Origin: Streptomyces sp. Ru73 | Lineage (GTDB): Bacteria > Actinomycetota > Actinomycetes > Streptomycetales > Streptomycetaceae | DNA: 64,000 bases | Assembly (NCBI RefSeq): GCF_002920575.1 | Contig: NZ_PQSQ01000040.1 | Location: 1-64,000, forward strand | Reading direction: 5' to 3' | Program-made: the position numbers and the translations under genes | Shown here: piece after piece, positions 42,801-50,689 of the stretch | How the letters are laid out: every line of letters begins with the position of its first letter | Position numbering within the stretch: position 1 is the stretch's first letter | The notes under the pieces: generated by a model | What the model was told of the DNA's origin: nothing | The model's input: only the letters and a program-made list of their open reading frames with translations | Databases searched by the model: none

Positions 42801-42962
42801 CTGCCGGCCACCCGGCCCGAAGCCCTGGCCCGGCGGCCCGCCGTCGGCGCCCGCGACGGCCGGCTGCTCACCGCGGGCGCGCTGGCCGTCCTCGGCGCCG
42901 CGGCCGCCGGCGCGTGGTCGGCGGCGCGCCGCCCGCCCCGTACGTCACCCATCGGAAAGTGA
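39846..42962 (+). CDS. FAD/Fe-S D-2-hydroxyacid dehydrogenase, YdiJ-like
   Basis: This 1038-residue protein fuses a vanillyl-alcohol-oxidase-type FAD domain (RGGGTSLGGQ near residue 88, then GGMLGNNSCGA), an FAD-oxidase C-domain, a [4Fe-4S] segment (CLACKGCKSDCP) and CCG-type cysteine domains (AVCCGLTW, GCCGLAGNFG). E. coli YdiJ has this build and oxidises D-2-hydroxyglutarate; D-lactate is another option. Unlike YdiJ, the C-terminus ends in a hydrophobic helix (LLTAGALAVLGAAAAGAW) that may anchor it to the membrane. ATG behind GGAAGGTGA. It is the first gene of a four-gene operon. Confidence 0.9.
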   Translation: MAPNEPAELTARKRPAHGGEEPDLGALERALRARVDGEVRFDAGSRGAYVTDGSNYRQVPLGVVVPRNVRAGAEAVAVCAEFGAPVLSRGGGTSLGGQCTNTAVVIDWTKYCHRLLSVDAERRTCVVEPGIVLDDLNQQLAEYGLKFGPKPSTHSHCALGGMLGNNSCGASAQAYGKTADNVRRMEVLTYDGTRMWVGATSDAEFEETVAAGGRKGELYQGLRRIADRYMADIRRGYPRIPRRVSGYNLDALLPENEFHLARALIGSEGTLVTVLHAELDLVPVPAAEAILVLGYDDICAAADDVPRLLKHCRPTQLEALDGRMAQLMREEHAFLDSLERFPEGDSWLLLQFSGDDQEDVDGQARDLLRAIGRSEDAADVSFSDDPEREQKMLKAREAGLGVTARPPDDRETWEGWEDSAVPPDKLGDYLRDLKQLFAEFDYDHPSLYGHFGQGCVHTRIPFGLKDAEGIARFREFVHRAADLVASYGGSLSGEHGDGQARGELLPKMFGERLVTAFGELKALFDPDDRMNPGKVVAPYRVDENLRLGADWRPKSHDTHFGYPEDDHSFTRAVMRCVGIGNCRTHSGGVMCPSYRATNEEEHSTRGRARLLFEMLGGHDDSSVTDGWRSTEVKDALDLCLACKGCKSDCPVGVDMATYKAEFLSHHYEGRLRPAAHYSMGWLPLWARLSRAAPRLVNAALSAPGIGRLGKIVAGVAGERTPPVFAEESFVQWWRARGTPEPDPADPRTVVLWPDTFSTYFHPSIARSAVRVLEDAGFRVTVPTQAVCCGLTWISTGQLRTAKHVLGRTLEVLRPWLEAGTPVIGLEPSCAAVFRADAPELMPEDKDVQRLAKQFRTFAEQLVNHAPDDWRPPRMARTATVQTHCHQHAVLKDDADRELMRRAGIEAEVLDEGCCGLAGNFGFERGHHDLSMKVGELGVLPAVRDAAPSALVLADGFSCRTQIEQGGTGRRALHLAEALALGLDGPLPATRPEALARRPAVGARDGRLLTAGALAVLGAAAAGAWSAARRPPRTSPIGK

Positions 42963-42974
42963 GAGGTAAGCCAA

Positions 42975-44804
42975 GTGTCGATCAAGGTGTCCGACTACGT
43001 CCTCCAGCGGCTGCGCGAGTGGGACGTCGACCATGTCTTCAGCTACGCGGGTGACGGCATCAACGGACTGCTGGCCGCGTGGGGGAGGGCCGACAACAAG
43101 CCCCAGTTCGTCCAGGCCCGGCACGAGGAGATGGCCGCGTTCGAGGCCGTCGGCTACGCGAAGTTCTCCGGCAAGGTCGGCGTCTGCGCGGCGACCTCCG
43201 GACCCGGCGCCATCCACCTGCTGAACGGCCTCTACGACGCCAAGCTCGACCACGTGCCCGTCGTGGCCATCGTCGGCCAGACCAACCGCAGCGCCATGGG
43301 CGGCTCCTACCAGCAGGAGGTGGACCTGGCGAGCCTGTACAAGGACGTCGCCTCCGACTTCTGCGAGACGGTGACCGTCCCCGAGCAGCTGCCCAACGTC
43401 ATCGACCGGGCCATGCGCACCGCGATGGCCCGGCGGACCGTCACCGCGATCATCATCCCGGCCGACGTGCAGGAGCTGGACTACTCCCCGCCGCAGCACG
43501 CCTTCAAGATGGTGCCCTCCAGCCTGGGCATGGCCCAGTACGCGCCGGTCCCCGCCAAGCCCGCGCTCGCCGAGGCCGCCAAGGTCATCAACGAGGGCGA
43601 GAAGGTCGCCATCCTCATCGGGCAGGGCGCACGCGGCGCCCGCGCCGAGGTCGAGGAGCTGGCCGAGGTCACCGGCGCCGGCGTCGCGAAGGCCCTGCTG
43701 GGCAAGGACGCGCTGCCGGACGACCTGCCGTACGTCACCGGCGCCATCGGCCTGCTCGGCACCCGGCCGTCCTACGAGCTGATGATGGAGTGCGACACCC
43801 TCGTCGTCATCGGCTCCAGCTTCCCGTACACCCAGTTCATGCCCGAACTGGACCAGGCGCGCGCCGTCCAGATCGACATCGACGGGCACATGATCGGCAT
43901 GCGCTACCCCTTCGAGGTCAACCTCGTCGGCGACGCCAAGGAGACGCTGCGGGCGCTGCTGCCGCAGCTGAAGCGGAAGAAGCACGGCGACTGGCGCAAG
44001 AAGATCGAGAAGAACACCGCACGCTGGTGGGAGGTCATGCAGCGGCGCGCCGCCGTGGACGCCGACCCGGTCAACCCCGAGTACGTCGTGCACGCGCTGG
44101 ACCAGCTGCTGCCGCACGACGTCATCCTGGCCGCCGACTCCGGCTCCGCCGCCAACTGGTATGCGCGCCACCTGCGGATGCGCGGCGCCATGCGCGGCTC
44201 GCTCTCCGGCACGCTGGCGACCATGGGACCGGGCGTGCCGTACGTCATCGGCGCCAAGTTCGCGCACCCCGAGCGGCCCGCGCTGGCGATCGTCGGTGAC
44301 GGCGCGATGCAGATGAACGGCATGGCCGAGCTGATCACCGCGGCCAAGTACTGGCACGAGTGGTCCGACCCGCGGCTCATCGTCGCCGTCCTGAACAACC
44401 AGGACCTCAATCAGGTCACCTGGGAGATGCGCGCGATGTCCGGTGCCCCGCAGTTCGAGCCCTCGCAGCACATCCCGGACGTGCCGTACGCCGACTTCGC
44501 GCGCTCCATCGGCCTCGGCGGCGTCCGGGTGGAGAAGCCCGGCGACGTGGAGTCCGCGTGGCGCCAGGCGCTGTCGGCCGAGCGCCCGTTCGTCATCGAC
44601 TTCCGTACCGACCCGGCCGTGCCGCCGATCCCGCCGCACGCCAGCTTCGACCAGATCGAGGCCGCGGCGACCGCCATCCTCAAGGGCGACAGCGACCGCG
44701 CCGACGTGCTCAAGCAGGGCATCAAGGCCAAGATGCAGGAGTTCCTGCCCGGCCACCGGCACCGCGAGGACCGGCCCGGCGCCGAGGGCGGCCGGAACGC
44801 GTGA
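42975..44804 (+). CDS. ThDP-dependent enzyme, pyruvate oxidase/acetolactate synthase family
   Basis: This 609-residue enzyme has the cofactor-activating Glu51 in ARHEEMAAFEAVGYA, the GPGAIHLLNGLYDA loop, and the ThDP-binding block from IVGDGAMQMN to LNN near residues 432-460. It resembles PoxB-type pyruvate oxidases more than biosynthetic acetolactate synthase. It would decarboxylate a 2-oxoacid, such as the product of the upstream dehydrogenase. It starts 12 bp after that gene (GTG behind GAGAGGTAAG) and its stop overlaps the next ATG by one base. Confidence 0.9.
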   Translation: MSIKVSDYVLQRLREWDVDHVFSYAGDGINGLLAAWGRADNKPQFVQARHEEMAAFEAVGYAKFSGKVGVCAATSGPGAIHLLNGLYDAKLDHVPVVAIVGQTNRSAMGGSYQQEVDLASLYKDVASDFCETVTVPEQLPNVIDRAMRTAMARRTVTAIIIPADVQELDYSPPQHAFKMVPSSLGMAQYAPVPAKPALAEAAKVINEGEKVAILIGQGARGARAEVEELAEVTGAGVAKALLGKDALPDDLPYVTGAIGLLGTRPSYELMMECDTLVVIGSSFPYTQFMPELDQARAVQIDIDGHMIGMRYPFEVNLVGDAKETLRALLPQLKRKKHGDWRKKIEKNTARWWEVMQRRAAVDADPVNPEYVVHALDQLLPHDVILAADSGSAANWYARHLRMRGAMRGSLSGTLATMGPGVPYVIGAKFAHPERPALAIVGDGAMQMNGMAELITAAKYWHEWSDPRLIVAVLNNQDLNQVTWEMRAMSGAPQFEPSQHIPDVPYADFARSIGLGGVRVEKPGDVESAWRQALSAERPFVIDFRTDPAVPPIPPHASFDQIEAAATAILKGDSDRADVLKQGIKAKMQEFLPGHRHREDRPGAEGGRNA

Positions 44805-45931
44805 TGACGGCCGTGCACGAAGGGGATGCCGAGCCCCCGGTGGAGTCGGTCGGGGCGGCGGTCTACACCGTCCCGACCGACGCGCCGGAGGGCGATGGCA
44901 CCCTCACCTGGGACTCCACGACGCTGGTGCTGGTCACCGTGCGGTCCGGCGCCACCACCGGCTTCGGCTGGACGTACGGCGCGCCCGCCACCGCACAGGT
45001 CGTCACCGGGCAGCTGGCCGGCGTGGTGACCGGCCGCTGCGCCCTGGACGTGCCGGCCGCCAACGAGGCCATGAACCGGGCCGTCCGCAACGCCGGGCGG
45101 CCCGGCCTCGTCGCGGGCGCCGTCTCGGCCGTCGACCTCGCGCTGTGGGACCTCAAGGCCCGGCTGCTGGACCTGCCGCTGGTCCGGCTGCTCGGCGCCT
45201 GCCGGCCCGACGTGCCGGTGTACGGCAGCGGCGGCTTCACCACGTACGACGCGGAGCAGCAGGAGCACCAGCTGCGGCACTGGGTCGAGGAGCAGGACAT
45301 CCCGCGCGTCAAGATCAAGATCGGCGAGTCCTGGGGCAGCGCCACCCGGCGTGACGCCGAGCGCGTGGCAGCGGCCCGTCGCACCATCGGCCCCGCCACC
45401 GACCTCTACGTCGACGCCAACGGCGGCTACTCCCGCAAGCAGGCCGTCCGGATGGCGGCCCGCCTCGCCGATGAGGGCGTCACCTGGTTCGAGGAGCCGG
45501 TCTCCTCCGACGACCTCACCGGCCTCGCCCACGTCCGCGCGGCCGTCACCCCCGACGTCACCGCGGGCGAATACGGCTACACCCTGCCGTACTTCGGGCA
45601 CATGCTCCGCGCCGACGCGGTGGACTGCCTCCAGGCCGACGCCACCCGCTGCGGCGGCCTCACCGTCTGGCTGCGCGCAGCGGCGCTCGCCGAGGCCGCG
45701 GGCCTGGAGATCTCCGGCCACTGCGCGCCCCACGTGCACGCGCACGGGGCAGCCGCGGTGCCCAACCTGCGCCACCTGGAGTGGTTCCACGACCACGTCC
45801 GCATCGAGAACATGCTCTTCGACGGCGTCCTCGACCCGGCCGGCGGCAGCATCACCCCCGGCGCCGACGGCGCGCCGGGGCACGGCCTCACCCTCCGCGC
45901 CGACCTGGCCGAGCAGTACCGCACCGGCTGA
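44804..45931 (+). CDS. Mandelate racemase/muconate lactonising-family enzyme
   Basis: This 375-residue enolase-superfamily protein has the catalytic KxK pair (K170, K172 in VKIKIG), metal ligands in YVDANGG, FEEPV and TAGEYGY, and a His-rich loop SGHCAPHVHAHG that can supply the second base. Members dehydrate or epimerise sugar acids or related carboxylates. The substrate cannot be named. TGATG coupling to the ThDP gene suggests a shared pathway. Confidence 0.9.
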   Translation: MTAVHEGDAEPPVESVGAAVYTVPTDAPEGDGTLTWDSTTLVLVTVRSGATTGFGWTYGAPATAQVVTGQLAGVVTGRCALDVPAANEAMNRAVRNAGRPGLVAGAVSAVDLALWDLKARLLDLPLVRLLGACRPDVPVYGSGGFTTYDAEQQEHQLRHWVEEQDIPRVKIKIGESWGSATRRDAERVAAARRTIGPATDLYVDANGGYSRKQAVRMAARLADEGVTWFEEPVSSDDLTGLAHVRAAVTPDVTAGEYGYTLPYFGHMLRADAVDCLQADATRCGGLTVWLRAAALAEAAGLEISGHCAPHVHAHGAAAVPNLRHLEWFHDHVRIENMLFDGVLDPAGGSITPGADGAPGHGLTLRADLAEQYRTG

Positions 45932-45977
45932 ACCGCGTCCCCACGGCGTCCGTCCGAACCACCCCCTCCGGAGCCCG

Positions 45978-47840
45978 ATGACCGCCATCGACCTGCCCGA
46001 AAGCCATGCCTACCCGCCGCAGGCGCTGCACGACTACGCCGTACTGGCCGACGGCGAGCGCGCCGCACTGGTCGGCCCGCGCGGCGAGGTCTGCTGGCTG
46101 TGCGCCCCGCGCTGGCACGACGAGGCGGTCTTCGCCACCCTGATCGGCGGGGGCGGCGCGTACGCGGTGACGCCGGAGGACCGCTTCGTGCCCGGCGGCC
46201 ACTACGAAGAGGGCACGCTGATCTGGCGCAGCCGCTGGGTCACCCAGCACAGCATCGTCGAGTGCCGCGAGGCGCTGGCCTACCCGGGCGACCCCGACCG
46301 CCTCGTCCTGCTGCGCCGCGTGGAGGCCCTGGAGGGCCCGGCCCGCCTGCGGGTGGTCCTGCACCCGCTGGCCGGCTACGGCGCCGAGCCGCTGCACGCC
46401 CCGCACCGCGACGAACACGGCGTGTGGACCGCCCGCGTCGGCGACCTCCACCTGCGCTGGACCGGCGGCGCGGAGGCCCGGCTGACGGACGCCCCGGCGG
46501 ACACGGACGAGGCGGCGGACCCGGCGACGGGCGCCGGCTCCCGTCGCGCCACCCGGCTCGTCCTCGCCCTGCGGCTCGACCCCGGGCAGCACCACGACTT
46601 CGTCCTGGAGATCGGCCGCACCCCGCCGGCCGGTCCGCCCCCGGAGCCCGACGCCGCCTGGGACCGCACCGCACGCGCCTGGCGGGAGGCGGTACCGGCA
46701 CTGGACGCGACCGTCGCTGCGGGGGACGCGCGCCAGTCGTACGCCGTGCTGCGCGGCATGACCGGCGCGAGCGGCGGAATGATCGCGGCGGCCACCACCA
46801 GCCTCCCCGAACGCGCCGAGGAGGGCCGCAACTACGACTACCGGTACGTCTGGATCCGCGACCAGTGCTACGCGGGCCAGGCAGCGGCGGCGGCCGGCGA
46901 GTACCCGCTGCTGGACGCCGCCGTCCGCTTCATCGGCGCACGGCTGCACGAGGACGGCCCCCGCCTCAGCCCGGCGTACACCGTGGACGGCGGGCCCGTG
47001 CCCGACCAGCGGGAACTGGACCTGGCCGGCTACCCCGGCGGCTACGACCGGATCGGCAACCGCGTCAACCGGCAGTTCCAGCTCGACGCCTTCGGCGAGG
47101 CGCTGCTGCTCTTCGCGGCCGCGGCCCGCGCCGGCCGGCTCGAAGGCGACGGCTGGAAGGCCGTGGACATCGCCGCTGACGCCGTCGCCCGCCGCTGGCG
47201 CGAACCGGACGCGGGCATCTGGGAACTGGAGCCCCGCGTCTGGACGCACAGCCGCCTCATCTGCTCCGCCGGGCTGCGCGCGATGGCCGGGGCCGCGCCG
47301 CGCGGACCACGGGCCCGCCGCTGGACCGAGCTGGCCGACACCCTGCTGGCCGCCGCCACCGCCACCTGCCTGCACCCCGACGGCCACTGGCAGCGGGCCG
47401 CCGACGACGCGGGGCTGGACGCGGCGCTGCTGCTCCCGGCCCTGCGCGGCGGGGTGCCCGCCGACGACCCGCGCACCCACGCCACGCTGCGCGCCTACCA
47501 GGACCGGCTGACCGACCACCACTACGCGTACCGCTTCCGGCACGACGACCGGCCGCTGGCCGCGGCGGAAGGCGCCTTCGTGCTCTGCGGTTTCGCGGTG
47601 GCGCTGGCAGAACACCAGCAGGGCAGGGAAGTTGAGGCGTTCCGCTGGTTCGAGCGCAACCGCGCCGCGTGCGGCGCCGCCGGGCTGTACGCCGAGGAGT
47701 TCGACATCACGCAGCGTCAGTTGCGGGGCAACCTGCCGCAGTCCTTCGTGCACGCCATGATGCTGGAGTGCGCGGCCCGGCTGGCCGGCACCGGCGGCGT
47801 GCCCGAACGGCCCACCTCCTCTCGCGGACCGCGGGGCTGA
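45978..47840 (+). CDS. Glycoside hydrolase family 15 protein (glucoamylase/trehalase-like)
   Basis: This 620-residue protein has the N-terminal beta-sandwich of bacterial GH15 enzymes (IDLPESHAYPPQALHDYAVL) and the alpha6/alpha6 barrel with NYDYRYVWIRDQCYAG. The catalytic-base region is GLYAEEFDITQRQLRGNLPQ. GH15 members without a signal peptide in actinobacteria include trehalases, so intracellular trehalose or a maltooligosaccharide is plausible. It lies 46 bp after the enolase-superfamily gene. Confidence 0.88.
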   Translation: MTAIDLPESHAYPPQALHDYAVLADGERAALVGPRGEVCWLCAPRWHDEAVFATLIGGGGAYAVTPEDRFVPGGHYEEGTLIWRSRWVTQHSIVECREALAYPGDPDRLVLLRRVEALEGPARLRVVLHPLAGYGAEPLHAPHRDEHGVWTARVGDLHLRWTGGAEARLTDAPADTDEAADPATGAGSRRATRLVLALRLDPGQHHDFVLEIGRTPPAGPPPEPDAAWDRTARAWREAVPALDATVAAGDARQSYAVLRGMTGASGGMIAAATTSLPERAEEGRNYDYRYVWIRDQCYAGQAAAAAGEYPLLDAAVRFIGARLHEDGPRLSPAYTVDGGPVPDQRELDLAGYPGGYDRIGNRVNRQFQLDAFGEALLLFAAAARAGRLEGDGWKAVDIAADAVARRWREPDAGIWELEPRVWTHSRLICSAGLRAMAGAAPRGPRARRWTELADTLLAAATATCLHPDGHWQRAADDAGLDAALLLPALRGGVPADDPRTHATLRAYQDRLTDHHYAYRFRHDDRPLAAAEGAFVLCGFAVALAEHQQGREVEAFRWFERNRAACGAAGLYAEEFDITQRQLRGNLPQSFVHAMMLECAARLAGTGGVPERPTSSRGPRG

Positions 47841-47909
47841 GAGGTGGAGTGGAACGTGCCACCGGTCCGCACTCCCGGCGGGACGGGGCCGACCACAAGG
47901 AGACATGAC

Positions 47910-48242
47910 ATGCCGCGAGGTTCCAGCAACAAGCGCGAGCGCCAGTACGAGCACATCAAGGAGGGCGCCCAGAAGCGCGGCACCTCGACCGGCCGGGCCA
48001 AGGAGATCGCGGCACGCACCGTGAACAAGGAGCGGGCACGCGCGGGCGAGTCCAAGACCGCGAGCAAGACCTCCACCCAGGACCGCAAGTCCGCGCCCCA
48101 GCGCGGCGGCCAGCGCTCGGGCAACCGCGCGGGCTCGCACGGCCCGACCAAGGACCAGCTCTACGCCGAGGCCAAGAAGAAGAACATCGACGGCCGCTCC
48201 TCGATGAACAAGGACGAGCTGGCCAAGGCACTCGGCCGCTGA
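47910..48242 (+). CDS. Small basic Rho-N/SAP-like protein (second copy)
   Basis: This 110-residue protein is identical in length to the one at 9340-9672 and matches it at 94 of 110 positions by my count. It keeps KRERQYEHIKEGA, AKEIAARTVNKERAR and TKDQLYAEAKKKNIDGRSSM. Both copies carry the same strongly conserved ends and vary in the Ser/Lys-rich middle. An AAGGAG site precedes two nearby ATGs; the second is used. Likely nucleic-acid binding, from composition only. Confidence 0.85.
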   Translation: MPRGSSNKRERQYEHIKEGAQKRGTSTGRAKEIAARTVNKERARAGESKTASKTSTQDRKSAPQRGGQRSGNRAGSHGPTKDQLYAEAKKKNIDGRSSMNKDELAKALGR

Positions 48243-48260
48243 CCGGACGGACCCGGCCGG

Positions 48261-49634
48261 CTACGCGGCGCCGTTCCCGCCGGCCGGCGCCGCGTCCCGG
48301 TCGTGGACGAGCCGGCCCGCTGCGTACGTGGCGCGTACCGTGCGGTCGTCGCCCAGGGCCGCGAGGACGAACAGCAGCTCCTCGATGTCCTCGGCGCGGG
48401 CAGCGCGCCGGGCGAGCAGCGGCGTGGCACGGGGATCGAGCACCGCGAAGTCCGCTTCCTGACCGGGGACGAGCGAGCCGACGGTGTCCGCCAGGCCGAG
48501 CGCGGCGGCGCCGCCCCGCGTGGCGAGGTAGTACGCCTGCACGATGTCGACCGGGGCGCCGCACACGGCGGCGACCTGGTACGCCGCGTACAGCGTCGAC
48601 AGCATCGAGAAGGTGGGGCCCGCGCCCACGTCGGTGCCCAGCCCCGTCGTCACCGGCCGCGGCCCGCCGGCGGTCTCGCGCAGCGGGAACAGTCCGCTGC
48701 CCAGCGCGAGGTTGGAGCCGGGGCAGTGCGCGAGCGCGGTGCCGGTGGCGGCGCAGCGGTCGCGTTCGGCGGGGGAGAGGTGGACGCCGTGCGCGAGCAC
48801 CGCGCCCGGCCCGAGCAGCCCGTAGTGATCGTAGACGTCGAGGTAGCCGGCGCGCTCGGGGAAGAGGGAGCGGGCCCACGCCACCTCGTCCGGCGTCTCC
48901 GAGACATGGGTGTGCAGCAGCGTGCCGGGGTGTTCCCGCCACAGCGCGGCGGCCGCTTCGAGCTGTTCCGGCGTACTGCTGGGCGCGAAGCGGGGCGTGA
49001 CCGCGTACTGGGCGCGCCCCTTGCCGTGCCAGCGGTCCAGCAGCGCCCTGGACTCCTCGTAGCCGCGCTGTGCCGTGTCGCGCAGCGCGTCGGGCGCGTT
49101 GCGGTCCATCAGCACCTTGCCGCAGGCGATGCGCAGGTCCCGCCGGGCGGCCGCCTCGAACAGCGCGTCGGCCGACCCGGGATGCACGGAGCCGAAGACC
49201 AGGGCCGTCGTCGTGCCGTGACGCAGCAGCTGGTCGCAGAAGACGGCGGCGGCCGCACGGGCGTACCGGTCGTCGGCGAACCGCTCCTCCTCGGGGAACG
49301 CGCGCTCCTCCAGCCATGACGTCAGATCGGCGCCGAAGGCCGCCATGACGTCGGTCTGGACGCCGTGCACGTGCGTGTCGACGAACCCGGGCACGATCAC
49401 GTGGTCCGGGTAGTGGTCGGGCGTGACGCCCGGGGGCAGCCGGTGGCGCAGCGCGGCGTACTCGCCGGCCGCGGTGATCCGGCCGTCGGCGCAGAGCAGC
49501 AGCGCGTCGGGCGTGTACCGGAACGCCTCGGCGGACCCGGTGCGGAAGGGGTCGTCCAGGAAGCGGACGAGGGGGCCGCGTACGGCGGTGACGGCCGGAC
49601 CGGTGCCGGCTCCGGCGTCGTCGGCGATGGTCAT
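48261..49634 (-). CDS. guaD: Guanine deaminase
   Basis: This 457-residue amidohydrolase has the zinc motif PGFVDTHVHG, then KVLMDRNAPDALRD, which is typical of guanine deaminases, then LLHTHVSE, LAHGVHLS and GLGTDVGAG with the final metal Asp. It converts guanine to xanthine in purine salvage or breakdown. The ATG has GGAGGTG six bases upstream. It follows the MarR gene by 35 bp on the same strand and is probably co-transcribed with it. Confidence 0.9.
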   Translation of the reverse strand: MTIADDAGAGTGPAVTAVRGPLVRFLDDPFRTGSAEAFRYTPDALLLCADGRITAAGEYAALRHRLPPGVTPDHYPDHVIVPGFVDTHVHGVQTDVMAAFGADLTSWLEERAFPEEERFADDRYARAAAAVFCDQLLRHGTTTALVFGSVHPGSADALFEAAARRDLRIACGKVLMDRNAPDALRDTAQRGYEESRALLDRWHGKGRAQYAVTPRFAPSSTPEQLEAAAALWREHPGTLLHTHVSETPDEVAWARSLFPERAGYLDVYDHYGLLGPGAVLAHGVHLSPAERDRCAATGTALAHCPGSNLALGSGLFPLRETAGGPRPVTTGLGTDVGAGPTFSMLSTLYAAYQVAAVCGAPVDIVQAYYLATRGGAAALGLADTVGSLVPGQEADFAVLDPRATPLLARRAARAEDIEELLFVLAALGDDRTVRATYAAGRLVHDRDAAPAGGNGAA

Positions 49635-49669
49635 GCGGCGCACCTCCGGGGCCTGGTGGGCGGCCCGCC

Positions 49670-50185
49670 TCAGGCAGTGCCGGGGTCGGGCCGGCCGGGT
49701 ACGGACGGGTCGGCGGCGGGGGCCGGAGCGAGGGGCTCACCGGCGGCGGTGGCGAAGGCGGACAGGGCCGTCACCAGCTCGCCGCGCTGCGCCGCCGGCA
49801 TCCGCGCGACGATCGCCGCGACCTCGGCGTGCCGCCGCTCCGTGACGTCGGCGACGATGCGGCGGCCCTCGTCCGTCAGCTGAAGAATCGTTTCTCGACG
49901 GCTGCGCGGATTGACCTCGCGCACCACGAAACCGGCCGCGATCAGCCGGTCGATCATCCGCAGCGCGGTCGAGGGATTGACCCCCAGCAGCTCGGCCACG
50001 GTCACCAGCTTGGCGGCCCGGTGCTCGGCGAGCACCACCAGCAGCCGGAACTGCGGGAGCGTCACCGTCCCCTCGATGGCGGCCAGCGAGCGTGCCGAGA
50101 CGGCCACCAGCACCCGGGACGCGCTCAGTACGGCCCCGGTCACCGCGTCCACGTCGTCGTGTCCCCGTCCGGCGTCCTCGCTCAT
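49670..50185 (-). CDS. MarR-family regulator
   Basis: This 171-residue regulator has the MarR winged helix (LVTVAELLGVNPSTALRMIDRL) and a wing (REVNPRSRRETILQLT). It lies between the DUF5709 gene and guanine deaminase on one strand with gaps of 18 and 35 bp, so it may control its own operon. The Pro/Ala-rich C-terminus is extra to the family core. Confidence 0.87.
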   Translation of the reverse strand: MSEDAGRGHDDVDAVTGAVLSASRVLVAVSARSLAAIEGTVTLPQFRLLVVLAEHRAAKLVTVAELLGVNPSTALRMIDRLIAAGFVVREVNPRSRRETILQLTDEGRRIVADVTERRHAEVAAIVARMPAAQRGELVTALSAFATAAGEPLAPAPAADPSVPGRPDPGTA

Positions 50186-50203
50186 GCCCCCTTTTCTACC
50201 GCG

Positions 50204-50689
50204 TCAGCGCAGCGGCGGGGACTCGTCGTCGTTGACGTTCTCGTCGTCCACGACGTGCACCGCGGCCTCCTCGGCGCCCGCCGCGCCGCCGTCGATGCCC
50301 ACGTCCTCGGCGACCACGTCGTTGGCGTTCCGCCCGCGGTACGGGTAGCCCTGGTCGCCGCCGACGATCCGCCCGGCCCGGTCCTCGCCGGCCTGCTCGT
50401 CCACCGGCTCGCCGTCCTTGTCCAGCTCGTCGCCGATGCCGTCGCCCGGTGGCGGCGTCACGTCCGGCACCTCCTCGGCCAGCCGCTCGTCCAGGCTCTC
50501 GCCCTCGCGCTGCTCGTTGGCCGTGGTGCCCTTCTTGTTCACCCCGAGGGGCTTCTCGGGCGGGGAGTAGCCCCGCTCCATCTCTTCGTCCGCGTCCGGC
50601 TCGTCGAGGGCGTCCTGCATGTCGAGCTCGTCGGACGTCTCGTAGGTCTGCGGCTGGTAGACCTCGTCACCCATCGTCTCGTCGGACAT
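50204..50689 (-). CDS. DUF5709-type acidic protein
   Basis: This 161-residue acidic, hydrophilic protein has the actinobacterial DUF5709 pattern (YQPQTYETSDELDMQDALDE, then ERGYSPPEKPLGVNKKGTT, and ESLDERLAEEVPDV). It is probably largely disordered. Function is unknown. Strong GGAGAGGAGA precedes the ATG. It heads a likely three-gene unit with MarR and guanine deaminase. Confidence 0.85.
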   Translation of the reverse strand: MSDETMGDEVYQPQTYETSDELDMQDALDEPDADEEMERGYSPPEKPLGVNKKGTTANEQREGESLDERLAEEVPDVTPPPGDGIGDELDKDGEPVDEQAGEDRAGRIVGGDQGYPYRGRNANDVVAEDVGIDGGAAGAEEAAVHVVDDENVNDDESPPLR

